This document shows, piece by piece, positions 43,101-51,385 of a stretch of 64,000 nt of DNA; position 1 is the stretch's first letter, and each line of letters begins with the position of its first letter. Position numbers and translations under genes: made by a program. Source of the DNA: TMP-7 sp038212445 (GTDB lineage: Bacteria > Acidobacteriota > Terriglobia > Bryobacterales > Bryobacteraceae); NCBI GenBank assembly GCA_038212445.1, contig JBBQUM010000001.1, forward strand, positions 124,001-188,000, written 5' to 3'. The notes beneath the pieces were generated by a model, which was not told the origin of the DNA, did not search any database, and was given only the letters and a program-made list of their open reading frames with translations.

Positions 43101-43342
43101 TTGAGTTCGCCGCCGGTGACGGGCAGGGTATAGAGGTCGCCGAGCATGTCCACCAGCAGTGTTTTGCCATCGGGTGACAGATCCACCGACATCCAGGTGC
43201 CCTCGTCGGTGTCGAACTCGATGGTCCGTTCCGCCTTGATAACCAGGGTCTCCGGTTTGGCTTCAGGCTTCGCCTTGTCGGGCGTGTCTTGAGCCTGCAA
43301 GCAAGTAAACACAAGGAGAGAGGCGAGGGCGAGACAGCGCAT
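40148..43342 (-). CDS. Secreted PD40 beta-propeller/amidohydrolase fusion
   Basis: A 1064-residue exported enzyme. Signal peptide MRCLALASLLVFTCLQAQ, then about 620 residues of TolB/PD40 propeller blades (repeated LSPDGK, YSPDGKQIAF, WSPDGQYI, FSPDGKYIYF, LSPDGKWLTY). A metal-dependent amidohydrolase follows: GKTIVPGIVDIHAHL (HxH), VTAEGGGFF, a metal-ligand His region LGSHGEQQGVG, and IEAGKLADLIVLDKNPLENI at the end. This two-part layout is frequent in Acidobacteria and relatives. Probably periplasmic dipeptidase or hydrolase; substrate unknown. Confidence 0.93.
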   Translation of the reverse strand: MRCLALASLLVFTCLQAQDTPDKAKPEAKPETLVIKAERTIEFDTDEGTWMSVDLSPDGKTLLVDMLGDLYTLPVTGGELKPLATGMQWDYQAKYSPDGKQIAFISDRGGSDNIWIMNADGSEPKALTKEKRFMFGSPAWSPDGQYIVARRYGSYPLESYLRSTELWIFHKDGGTGIQITKGATDTRAARVSGPSFSPDGKYIYFSGMPGRFGYNSELGKWQVQRYNRDSGEIDTLTSEYGGGLRPMLSPDGKTLVYGSRRDAVTGLRVRNMDTRQERWVSRHITRDDQEGFSAEDTLPGYAFTRDGRSVILSIDGKLQKLDLTSGSAADIPFKAHVKRELGKLVKFADKIDDGPMPVKHMRWLHSAEDGSVTVFGALGKIWIVDSAMGAPRRFTKSADREYSPSLSPDGKWLTYVTWKDRDGGRLWKAPVSGGAPVELSTAPAFYSQPAWSPDGKRIAFLMGAASQWLEADSSEGFEIRTIAVEGGKSDIVTTVRSPASAFTWSGDSQRIYYNQTQFAPGGGGEGRPTSMLVSIRVDGVDKKTHVRFSDASVATPSPDEQWMLILNKSNIYLAALPRGTAGDGLTLNLDAPQLPVKQVTTTGATYPRWSHDGKLFSWAFTNHLYATSREDALKAAKPADLKPATREFALTGVRDRAPGQLALRNARLVTMKGDEVIERGDILVENGRIVAVGARGTVTIPAGAKQIDLAGKTIVPGIVDIHAHLRAQGDVFPDKLWSYAANLAYGVTTTRDPSIDSNLVFPYSEMVEVGEVPGPRIYSTGTAMTTLAVKIESLDDARNAVKRYKEQGADYLKQYMQPRRLQRQWILQAADEVGINVTAEGGGFFKEDMAMVIDGYTGFEHSLPYELHKDAIELLARSQTVYCPTLIVAYGGWFGQYYFRQSKNYHADEKLGRFTPHKEIDQKTRRRNLLLDEEYFFPAISKGVEQVRARGGQIALGSHGEQQGVGAHWELWMLAMGGMKPLEVLRAATMGGAIALGLDKQVGSIEAGKLADLIVLDKNPLENIHNSDSIRYVIKSGVVREGESLNEIWPAQKPMPAFYWTSDK

Positions 43343-43348
43343 TGGTCG

Positions 43349-43354
43349 ATTTTA
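43349..43354 (-). promoter_or_regulatory. -10 element TAAAAT, leaderless start for the amidohydrolase gene
   Basis: On the minus strand TAAAAT is followed by six bases and then ATG 43342, so transcription would begin on or at the ATG. TTGATC occurs 20 bp upstream of it as a possible, over-spaced -35. Confidence 0.45.
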
Positions 43355-43394
43355 GCGCGGTATTCACGATCGACGATCAATATTCCACCCGGTT

Positions 43395-44825
43395 GTGGGC
43401 GCTGAGCATCTATACGATGTGGAAGATCCGCGCGTACGCAGCTTGAACTCATCCCCCGAACCCAGCGATGCTGCCTACGTTTTGTATTGGACGCACATGA
43501 ATCGCCGGGTGGAAAGCAATCACGCACTGGTCCATGCTGTCGAGGTCGCCAATCAGCGGAAACTTCCCCTGCTCGTTTATGAAGGTCTGACGTGCACGTA
43601 CCCGTTCGCGAACGACCGGCTGCACACGTTCATTCTCGAAGGTGTGACGGACACTGCGGCGAGCCTGAAGAAAATCGGCGCCGGTTATCTGTTCCATCTG
43701 CGTGCTCATCGCGACGACGCGGACGACGCGCTGTACCGCGCCGCCAAAAAGGCAGCCTGCGTGATCACCGACGACTACCCGTCCTTCATCGGGCGCGAGT
43801 TCCTCGAAAGTGTCCCGTGCAAGATCGGCATCCCGTTCCACGCTGTTGACTCGAGTTGCGTCGTGCCGGTGAGTTGTTTTGAGAAGCGCGAATACGCCGC
43901 GTACACGATTCGTCCCAAGATCAAGCGCCTGATACCGAACTACCTGCATCCGGTGACGCTGCCGAAACTGACTCGCAAATGGGAAGGGGCGCTGCCCGGC
44001 GATCACACTGAAGTGACGGCTTCGAACATTCCTGACCTTGTAAAATCGTGCGACATCGACCATCGCGTCGCGCCGTCCATCTCATATACAGGCGGCGCAA
44101 AACAAGCGCAGAAGCATCTCCGTCATTTTCTGCAACAGAATCTCTGCCGGTATGCGCGTGATCGCAATGAGCCGTCGAAACACGCCACCAGCGACCTCAG
44201 TCCATATCTGCATTTCGGACATATCTCGGCCTTGAACGTGGCGCTGTCTGCCCGCGCCCATGCCGACGAGCATAAGCTGATCGCTGACGAGTTTCTCGAG
44301 GAACTGATTGTCAGGCGCGAACTGGCATTCAACTACGCTCGCTTCACAAAAAAGCAGGACTCGCTGAGCAACCTGCCCGAGTGGGTCTTGAAAACGTTGC
44401 GAGCTCACGCCAAGGACAAGCGCCCGGTGGTGTATTCGAAGCAGCAACTGGAAAACGCCGAGACCTACGACGACCTTTGGAACGCCACGCAGAAGGAGCT
44501 GCTGCTGCGCGGAAAGATCCATGGCTATTACAGGATGTACTGGGGCAAGAAGATCATCGAGTGGTCGAGGACCGCCCAGGACGCACTGGAAGCGATGGTT
44601 GAGTTTCACGACCGCTATGCGCTCGATGGCCGCGACCCCAACACGTATACGAACATCCTCTGGTGTTTCGGGCTGCATGACCGTCCGTGGGGCGAGCGGC
44701 CGATTTTCGGAATGGTGCGGTACATGTCGCTCGAGGGCATGAAGCGCAAGACGGACGTGGCCGCATACATCGACGAGATCGCGAGTCTTGAGAAGACGGG
44801 CAAAGATCCGTTTCGCTTACAATAA
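43395..44825 (+). CDS. phr: Class II CPD DNA photolyase
   Basis: A 476-residue light-driven repair enzyme that splits cyclobutane pyrimidine dimers. It has the class II start YVLYWTHMNRRVESNHAL, the antenna region FHAVDSSCVVPVS and EYAAYTIRPKIKRL, and the FAD-domain blocks SDLSPYLHFGHIS, EEFLEELIVRRELAFNY, YRMYWGKKIIEWS, and NPNTYTNILWCFG-like GRDPNTYTNILWCFGLHD. The start is either GTG 43395 or GTG 43419; neither has a strong ribosome site. The next gene begins 7 bp after the stop. Confidence 0.94.
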   Translation: MGAEHLYDVEDPRVRSLNSSPEPSDAAYVLYWTHMNRRVESNHALVHAVEVANQRKLPLLVYEGLTCTYPFANDRLHTFILEGVTDTAASLKKIGAGYLFHLRAHRDDADDALYRAAKKAACVITDDYPSFIGREFLESVPCKIGIPFHAVDSSCVVPVSCFEKREYAAYTIRPKIKRLIPNYLHPVTLPKLTRKWEGALPGDHTEVTASNIPDLVKSCDIDHRVAPSISYTGGAKQAQKHLRHFLQQNLCRYARDRNEPSKHATSDLSPYLHFGHISALNVALSARAHADEHKLIADEFLEELIVRRELAFNYARFTKKQDSLSNLPEWVLKTLRAHAKDKRPVVYSKQQLENAETYDDLWNATQKELLLRGKIHGYYRMYWGKKIIEWSRTAQDALEAMVEFHDRYALDGRDPNTYTNILWCFGLHDRPWGERPIFGMVRYMSLEGMKRKTDVAAYIDEIASLEKTGKDPFRLQ

Positions 44826-44832
44826 GGCCGGC

Positions 44833-45723
44833 ATGCGAATCACGCTCACTGGTGCCAGCGGTTTCATCGGCAACAAACTCGTCAATCGCCTGCTGGCTGA
44901 TCGTCATGAACTGACGCTCCTCACTCGCAAGCCCAAGCCCGGCGCCAGTCCCCAGTACCTTGGTTGGGATGCCATGCGCGAGGATCCTCCGCTGGAGGCC
45001 TTTGACCGTTGCGACGCCGTCATTCATCTTGCAGGTGAACCTGTGGCGCAGCGCTGGACCCCGGAGGCGAAGACGAAGATTCGTGAAAGCCGCGTGGAAG
45101 GAACGCGCCGCCTGGTGCGGACGCTTGGCGCCCTATCGAGCAAACCGCCGGTCCTGATTTCGGCGTCGGCGATTGGTATCTACGGTTCAAGAGGGGACGA
45201 ACTGCTGACCGAGAATTCTCCGCCGGGTCACGGCTTTCTCGAGGACGTAACGGTGGATTGGGAAAAGGAAGCGGCCGCTGCCGGGACGTTTGGTATTCGC
45301 TGCGTACAAGTGCGCATCGGCATCGTGCTTGGGATGGGCGGTGCGCTTGCGAAGATGCTGCCGATTTTTCGTATGGGCGCCGGCGGTCCAATAGCCGGAG
45401 GCCACCAATGGATGTCGTGGATCGCGGTGGACGATTTGGTTGAAATGTTCCCCTTCCTTTTGAAGAACGAGAACGTACGCGGTCCGGTGAACGGGACGGC
45501 GCCGCATCCGGTGACTAATGCCGAGTTCACGAAAAAGCTGGCCAAGGCGATTGGGCGTCCAGCATTTATGCCGGTACCGGGGTTCGCGATTAAGCTTCTG
45601 TACGGCGAGATGGCGGGCGTGGTCCTCGCAAGCCAGCGGGTCGTCCCTGCGGTTGCCCAGAAGAGTGGATTTCACTTCCGATATTCAAGGCTGGAACAGG
45701 CGCTGGAGCAAGTTGTACGCTAG
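44833..45723 (+). CDS. TIGR01777-type NAD-dependent epimerase/dehydratase (YfcH-like)
   Basis: A 296-residue SDR-extended family protein. The Rossmann start is MRITLTGASGFIGNKLV. The region DAVIHLAGEPVAQRWT and SASAIGIYGSRGDE, with WEKEAAAA later, marks the TIGR01777/SulA-inhibitor-like group. MGAGGPIAGGHQWMSWI, with the following VDDLVEM, is highly characteristic. I chose ATG 44833 because the Gly motif must lie near the N-terminus. Physiological substrate unknown. Its last 134 bp overlap the convergent LacI gene. Confidence 0.93.
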   Translation: MRITLTGASGFIGNKLVNRLLADRHELTLLTRKPKPGASPQYLGWDAMREDPPLEAFDRCDAVIHLAGEPVAQRWTPEAKTKIRESRVEGTRRLVRTLGALSSKPPVLISASAIGIYGSRGDELLTENSPPGHGFLEDVTVDWEKEAAAAGTFGIRCVQVRIGIVLGMGGALAKMLPIFRMGAGGPIAGGHQWMSWIAVDDLVEMFPFLLKNENVRGPVNGTAPHPVTNAEFTKKLAKAIGRPAFMPVPGFAIKLLYGEMAGVVLASQRVVPAVAQKSGFHFRYSRLEQALEQVVR

Positions 45724-46744
45724 CGAAATCGCCGCGGTGGGGGAGATATCCCGATGATTCCCGCACGCGTAATTCAGTTTTCAGGACAACGTTGGTCCTG
45801 CGGCGGTCGGGTTCATTGATGCGTCGCAGGAGGAGTTCAGCTCCGCGATACCCCAATTCGTAAGCGGGCTGGGCGACTGACGTGAGTTGAGGCCGTAGCG
45901 CCTCCGAAAATGCGGGATCGTCGAAGATCGCGACCGCGACGTCCTCCGGGCAGCGAAGTTCTGTTTCGCCGATGGCCCGCATCAATCCGAGAGCCATCAT
46001 CGCGTTACAGCAGAAGATGGCGGTGGGCCGCAGGTCGAGCAATTTCTTGGCAGCGTCGTAGCCGCCATTCGATCGGAAATAACCGTCCGCCACTAGCGTT
46101 TCGTCGTAAGGAATACAGGCCGCTGCGGTCGCCTTCTTATATCCTTCCAGCCGGTCGCGCGCGATCTGAAGCTCGAGTGGTCCAGTGATGATCCCGATAC
46201 GTCGATGTCCGGAGTCGATCAGATGCTGAACGCCTTCCTGGACACCTGCGGTGTTGTCCACTGTCACCGAGTCCAGCGGAAAATCCTTCAGGGTGCGGTC
46301 AAGACAGACGATGGGGATGCCGGCTTCAACAGCGCCGCGAATGTGCGAGGTGTCGCCCTCGGTGGATGCCGCTACCAACAGAATTCCGTCAACGCGCCGC
46401 GTCCTCAGGGCGGTAAGCACCTGACGCTCGCGTTCCACCTGATCGTCGCAGTTGAAAGTTAGCAGCATGTAGCGATTCTTCCATGCGGCATCCTCGGCAC
46501 CTCTTACGAGTTGCGGGAAAAACGGGTTTGTGAGATCGGAGACAACGATGCCCAACATCATCGTCTGCCGAATTTTCAAACTGCGCGCGACGTGGTTCGG
46601 ATGATAATCGAACTCACGGATAACATCCAGCACGCGCCGGCGCAGCTTGTCGCTGACCGGTACGACACCGCCTAAAACGTTCGATACGGTTCCGACGGAA
46701 ACACGGGCCTTGCGCGCAACCTCCTTAATGGTTGCCATGGCCAA
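45590..46744 (-). CDS. LacI-family transcriptional regulator with antisense-derived tail
   Basis: A 384-residue repressor. The HTH and hinge are TIKEVARKARVSVGTVSNVLGG, cited in part as KEVARKARVSVGTVSNVL, with the hinge YHPNHVARSLK. The periplasmic-binding-like core contains LGIVVSDLTNPFFPQ, AIFCCNAMMALGLM and TNVVLKTELRVRESSG, the usual C-terminal end. About 52 further residues run through the 3' end of the opposing epimerase gene and lack family resemblance. It lies 35 bp after the GH57 stop, so it is probably co-transcribed with it and may respond to a sugar. Confidence 0.93.
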   Translation of the reverse strand: MAMATIKEVARKARVSVGTVSNVLGGVVPVSDKLRRRVLDVIREFDYHPNHVARSLKIRQTMMLGIVVSDLTNPFFPQLVRGAEDAAWKNRYMLLTFNCDDQVERERQVLTALRTRRVDGILLVAASTEGDTSHIRGAVEAGIPIVCLDRTLKDFPLDSVTVDNTAGVQEGVQHLIDSGHRRIGIITGPLELQIARDRLEGYKKATAAACIPYDETLVADGYFRSNGGYDAAKKLLDLRPTAIFCCNAMMALGLMRAIGETELRCPEDVAVAIFDDPAFSEALRPQLTSVAQPAYELGYRGAELLLRRINEPDRRRTNVVLKTELRVRESSGYLPHRGDFASVQLAPAPVPALNIGSEIHSSGQPQGRPAGLRGPRPPSRRTEA

Positions 46745-46779
46745 TTGAACATATCACGAATCGTTGTCCAGGCTCGGCT

Positions 46780-48888
46780 TTAGAATCCCCAGGCGTCGGG
46801 TTCGGCCGTGGACGCCTCGAGCCATCCGTGCTGCGGCAGCGCATCGAGTGGCAGTCCGCTCTGCCAGAGGGACAGCTGAAAGCGTATGGGTTGCCGCGGA
46901 GCCACTCCCACAGCGCTCAAGGGAACGCTGATCTCAAAGACGTTTACGTAGGCGTACTCGACGTCTCCCACCTTCTGCGTGCCGCCGGCTGAGACCGGCA
47001 TTGAAAAAGTTGTGGCGTGTTCAGGGTCAGACTGCGGGGCAACCTGCAAGCTTATGGTGGAATCGTGCAGGCCGGCACTCACCCGGTCCTCAAAATCAAT
47101 GCGAAGGAACAGGCTGCTGCCATCGCTGCCGTAGTGCAATTCGCGAATAATGAAGCGCTGGCCGTGCATGGCGCCGCTGCGGCTGTCCACCTTATACACC
47201 CCGGCGCCGAGCCACTCGAAGTACGAGCTCACCTCTCCGTCTATCTTGGGCCGGATGAGGCCGGTGGGTTTGTCGTGGATCTCGCTAACCGTTGCCTGTA
47301 CGATCGGCCGCGACAAGTCCTCGGGAGGAGGCAGGCCCAGCGCCACATAAACGTTCGCGAGATGTGTCCGAAATAACTGATCAAATTCCGGCCGGTTGGC
47401 CGAGTCATGTTCGGGACCGTACCACCAGCACCAGTCTGAGCCCTCGGCGATCAACAGTTCTTCATATGCGAGCTGCCGTTTTGACTCACTTACTCCGTGC
47501 GTCTCGTCATAGGCGCGCCGGGCGCGTAATAGGCAGTCCCAAGCGCGGTTGTCCTCGTCGGCTCCAATCCAGATATCGAAATTCGAATTGATCCACGAAC
47601 CGGGGAAGATGTGGTCGATGCGTTCCGGCTGGATCAACTGCAGCGCCTCCGATACGGTGACTGCGTGCATTTGGGGATCTTGTTGAATGCGGGAGTAAAG
47701 AGCCCGCAGGAACGGTCGTCCGTTCTGCGCGTAGTATTCCCAGGCGTTCTCGCCGTCGAGAATGATGGGGACTAATGCGTTGCGCCCCTGGGCAAGCGAC
47801 TCACGGCAGTTGTCATGGATCTGCGAGAGAAAGTGAGTGGCGGCCTCGTCGGCGTCCATCCGCGAGTACACGAAGCCGATCAGGTCACTCAGTTGATGAT
47901 CCCGGAACAGCATGCTGATGTGGCGGCCGCCCTGCTCCCAGAGATAGGGCCGGTAGGTGGTTAACGGGGTGGCGTCGCGATGCAGCGTTCGAGCCAGCAC
48001 TCCGTTGTCCGACGCCGCCCATCTGAAGCCGACCTCGGCGGCCAGGGCCAGGGCTTCGTCTGAAACCGAGCCTTCAGACGGCCACATCCCCACTGGCGCG
48101 ACTCCAAAACGGCTGGTTATGAACTCGCGCCCTCGGAGCAATTGCTCCCGCGCGTCCTGCGGATAGCTGAACTGGCTGGGAAGCGATACATAAGGATGCG
48201 AGACGCCGGCGATGTTGGAGTCGCATAGCAACGGGAGGATGGGGTGATAGAAGGGCGTCGTCGAAATTTCGATTTGTCCCTTTTGGGCGAGGTCCGCATA
48301 AGCCGGCATGACGCGTCCCATGGCTTTCAATTGCTTTGCTCCGATCAACTCCTGATCGCTCAAGTTGAAATCGTGGCCCTTGTTCACCAGCGCGCGAATC
48401 TCTGGATCGATCGCGAAATCCTCCTCGTCGAACCAGGCGAGTTGCGACAGCACCTGCAAGTCGCGTAGCTCGCGTACTCCGAACAGCCGCTTTGCGCGCT
48501 TCGGATTCCGCTCTGAACTTTGCCAGGCGTAGTAAAGCTCGCTGTAGCGCGGGTAGCGGAAAATCATTCGCGATGGGTTCGCGTGAAAGAAATACTGGAG
48601 GACGAAGGCCTGCTCGTCTTCGGTGAGATCCTCCGCTGGTTTGAGCGCTGCGCGCAGAAACGGGTCGAAGGCTTGGCCTGTGGCGTAGTCCTCGATCTGC
48701 GAAATCATTGACGGCACCAGGTTGAAGGTCTGGCGCACGTCCGGAAACTCGCGCAGTATATTCACCATGCCGTAGTAGTCCTTCAGCGCATGAAGGCGCG
48801 TCCACGGCAGGCGGTATTCTCCCGTGACCAGATCCTTGTAATAAGGCTGGTGCATGTGCCATACAAAGCACAACTGGATTTGAGGCAT
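46780..48888 (-). CDS. Glycoside hydrolase family 57 protein
   Basis: A 702-residue cytoplasmic alpha-glucan enzyme. Start at ATG 48888 gives MPQIQLCFVWHMHQPYY, the GH57 conserved region I with H-M-H-Q-P. GQIEISTTPFYHPILPLL is region II, and APVGMWPSEGSVSDEALA holds the nucleophile Glu. WAASDNGVLAR follows, and GSDWCWWYGPEHDSANRPEFD belongs to the C-terminal half (cited in part as WCWWYGPEHDS). A beta domain is at the end. It might be an alpha-amylase or branching-type enzyme. It begins 10 bp after the phosphoesterase gene and is followed by LacI. Confidence 0.92.
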   Translation of the reverse strand: MPQIQLCFVWHMHQPYYKDLVTGEYRLPWTRLHALKDYYGMVNILREFPDVRQTFNLVPSMISQIEDYATGQAFDPFLRAALKPAEDLTEDEQAFVLQYFFHANPSRMIFRYPRYSELYYAWQSSERNPKRAKRLFGVRELRDLQVLSQLAWFDEEDFAIDPEIRALVNKGHDFNLSDQELIGAKQLKAMGRVMPAYADLAQKGQIEISTTPFYHPILPLLCDSNIAGVSHPYVSLPSQFSYPQDAREQLLRGREFITSRFGVAPVGMWPSEGSVSDEALALAAEVGFRWAASDNGVLARTLHRDATPLTTYRPYLWEQGGRHISMLFRDHQLSDLIGFVYSRMDADEAATHFLSQIHDNCRESLAQGRNALVPIILDGENAWEYYAQNGRPFLRALYSRIQQDPQMHAVTVSEALQLIQPERIDHIFPGSWINSNFDIWIGADEDNRAWDCLLRARRAYDETHGVSESKRQLAYEELLIAEGSDWCWWYGPEHDSANRPEFDQLFRTHLANVYVALGLPPPEDLSRPIVQATVSEIHDKPTGLIRPKIDGEVSSYFEWLGAGVYKVDSRSGAMHGQRFIIRELHYGSDGSSLFLRIDFEDRVSAGLHDSTISLQVAPQSDPEHATTFSMPVSAGGTQKVGDVEYAYVNVFEISVPLSAVGVAPRQPIRFQLSLWQSGLPLDALPQHGWLEASTAEPDAWGF

Positions 48889-48898
48889 CGAGTCGGGC

Positions 48899-51385
48899 TT
48901 ACCTTCCGAAGAAACTTCGAACCGGCACCGGGGGCTCGCCACCGCGAATGGCTCTCCAGAGAATATCGTTCAGCTCGTCGTCGTCAATTTCATCGGCTTC
49001 ACTAAAATCGAGGGCGGCGGAGCGGGCCGCAGTGGGGGAATTCGCTGGATTGCGCTCATCCAAGGCGCGTTGCGGCTTCACGGCTTCATACCGCTTCATG
49101 TCCGGCTTAGTCGCGAACGCCGCCGACATCGGCTTGGCCGCGGCGTCGAATTGAGTCATCGGACGCAGGCCAAGAAGCAACTCTATTGTCCGCAGCATCC
49201 CGGCTTGGTTGTACATGGTGCTGTCGATGATGCCCCGGTGGGTGTACGGGGACAGAACAAAGGCGGGGGAGCGGTGGGAGTCGACGTGGTCAGCCCCGTT
49301 CTGTGCGTCGTCCTCGACGACAAAGACCGCCGTTTCGGCCCAGAACTTACTCTTTGATAGACCTTCGATAATTTGACCCAGCGCGTAGTCGTTATCGGCC
49401 ATAGACGAGAGGGGCGCGATTTTGCCGGCCGACGTCCCGGACGTGTGATCGTTGCCCAGACGCATGATGATGAAGCGCGGCATTTGTCCTCTGGCTTCAA
49501 ATTGGGCGAGGTCATTGAGAAATGTTTTGGCTCGCTCCACGTCGGGATAGTCGAGATCGAAGCCGCGGTATTTGCGATTGGTCACAGGGATCAGCGATGG
49601 ATCGCGAATCGTTCCCACCAGATCGCCTTCGGGCGTCGGCTTCGGCAGATTGGTGACGAAGTAGCCGTAGTTACGCATCGACAAGCCGGCTTGGAGGACG
49701 TTGTTCCAAAGGTAGCCTGCGGGAGGCGTGGCGGCCGGTTCGCCGCCTTCGTAGTCGTACTTCTTGCGCCGTCCAGCGTAACTGTTGGGCCACATCTTCT
49801 GCACATAGTCGGACGCGATGGCGGCAGTGGCCCAGTTGTGGCCGTCGGCGCTGACGTCGGAATTCACATAGAAGTTGTCGAACAGGACGAACTCGTTCGC
49901 CAGCTTCCGCTGATTGGGCGTGCAGTCGGCGGTGAAGAGTTTGAGAGAAGGATCGCCGTTGCCACGTCCTAGATCGCCCAACACCTGATCGTAGGTGCGG
50001 TTCTCCTTGACGATGTAAATCACATGCTGGATGGGCGAAGGCTGGCCGGGACGGTCGGGCACCGGATTGCCAGCGCCGGTGTTGACGACGTCGAGCAGAT
50101 CGTCGTTGTAGGGCGAATTCGCACGGGCCGTCTTCGTCCACTCCGCCAGTTGCTCGTGCTCAAACGGTGGGATGACCGAAGCCGTCCCCGTCTGGATGAA
50201 GCCGACATACTCCACCGCCGCCGTCCCTCCGTGCGTAACGCTGGGACGCCGGAACGGGCTGGGGCCGTTGGGATTCGGATAACTACGCAGGCCCTTGCCG
50301 TTCAGGATGAATAACCGGCCGTCGGCCACCGGGCGCACTGCGGTGGGATACCAACCCGATGGAATGAACCCTTCCACCCGCGTTTTGACGCGCGAGACAT
50401 TGGCCACGGCGACTACGTTGCCGTCGGAGCAGGCGATGAACAAGCGTTTCTGATCGGGCGACAGTCCAACCGCGTTGGGCGTCATGCCGAGCGGCTGTCG
50501 GGGAGTCATCGCGATGTTGATCGTCTCAACCAGCCTGAGATCCTTTGCCTCGGTAACGCCGACCACTGCGACCGTATTCGTGTTCGACGCGGTGACGAAC
50601 AGGCGGGCTTCGTAGGCAGGCTTCTCGTCTTCATCGTCGGCGTCGGGCTTGCGCGTGCTCCAGATCATGTCGGTGGCATGCGCGCCGACTCGAACAACGC
50701 CGGTCTGATTTCCGTTGATCGCATCGTGTTGATAGACGGATCCATCCGCCCAACTCGACACCAGGTACGACTTGCCGTCGGGATGAAAGAGGATGCGGTA
50801 GGGGCGCCGGCCGGTCTTGTAACGCTCGATGACGCGGCCCGATTGCGGATTGATGACGACGATGGAGTCGTGGAACAGATCCGCGGCGTAGACCAGGCGG
50901 CCGTCCGGAGAGGTGGTGACGTCGCCGATGAAATCTGTGAAGGTGCGTTGGGCCTCAGGCGTTACTTCGAATTCGCGCTGGCGCTCGAGCTTTCCTTCCG
51001 CCGACAATCCGAATTCGTACACTCGTGAGCGCGACCCGCCGCCCACATAGATCGTCCGGCCATTGGGTGTAATCGCAAGGCCGAGCCAGGCGTCGGCAAT
51101 CGTCATGCGATCGGTTTCTTTCTCCGATGCCACGTCCAACACCGTGATGCTAGGCGGACGATAGCCGCCGTTGAGCACGACCATGTGCTTGCCGTTTGGC
51201 GTGAGTACGGCTGACATCGGCAGCGTGTCGAGCGCTATCTGCTTGCCCGCCGGTTGCAACTTCCAACCGCTGTTCAACAGAAAGCCGCCACCCGGCAGCG
51301 GGCCAACCTGCACACGTGCAGCGGGCTGGGAGATCAGGATCGCGGCCAGTAGCATCAATACCGCAAGAGCGAAGATGGGTTTCAT
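48899..51385 (-). CDS. YncE-like beta-propeller plus phosphoesterase, secreted
   Basis: An 828-residue exported protein. After a signal peptide (about 1-22, MKPIFALAVLMLLAAILIS) comes a seven-bladed propeller of the YncE type (about 40-380; LTPNGKHMVVLNGG, TTSPDGRLVYAADL, LFHPDGKSYLV). An alkaline-phosphatase-fold phosphoesterase domain (PF04185-like) follows, starting HVIYIVKENRTYDQVLGDLG and containing DGHNWATAA, MRLGNDHTSGT and VVEDDAQNGADHVDSHRSP. It overlaps nadE by 4 bp and precedes GH57 by 10 bp. Substrate unknown. Confidence 0.93.
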   Translation of the reverse strand: MKPIFALAVLMLLAAILISQPAARVQVGPLPGGGFLLNSGWKLQPAGKQIALDTLPMSAVLTPNGKHMVVLNGGYRPPSITVLDVASEKETDRMTIADAWLGLAITPNGRTIYVGGGSRSRVYEFGLSAEGKLERQREFEVTPEAQRTFTDFIGDVTTSPDGRLVYAADLFHDSIVVINPQSGRVIERYKTGRRPYRILFHPDGKSYLVSSWADGSVYQHDAINGNQTGVVRVGAHATDMIWSTRKPDADDEDEKPAYEARLFVTASNTNTVAVVGVTEAKDLRLVETINIAMTPRQPLGMTPNAVGLSPDQKRLFIACSDGNVVAVANVSRVKTRVEGFIPSGWYPTAVRPVADGRLFILNGKGLRSYPNPNGPSPFRRPSVTHGGTAAVEYVGFIQTGTASVIPPFEHEQLAEWTKTARANSPYNDDLLDVVNTGAGNPVPDRPGQPSPIQHVIYIVKENRTYDQVLGDLGRGNGDPSLKLFTADCTPNQRKLANEFVLFDNFYVNSDVSADGHNWATAAIASDYVQKMWPNSYAGRRKKYDYEGGEPAATPPAGYLWNNVLQAGLSMRNYGYFVTNLPKPTPEGDLVGTIRDPSLIPVTNRKYRGFDLDYPDVERAKTFLNDLAQFEARGQMPRFIIMRLGNDHTSGTSAGKIAPLSSMADNDYALGQIIEGLSKSKFWAETAVFVVEDDAQNGADHVDSHRSPAFVLSPYTHRGIIDSTMYNQAGMLRTIELLLGLRPMTQFDAAAKPMSAAFATKPDMKRYEAVKPQRALDERNPANSPTAARSAALDFSEADEIDDDELNDILWRAIRGGEPPVPVRSFFGR

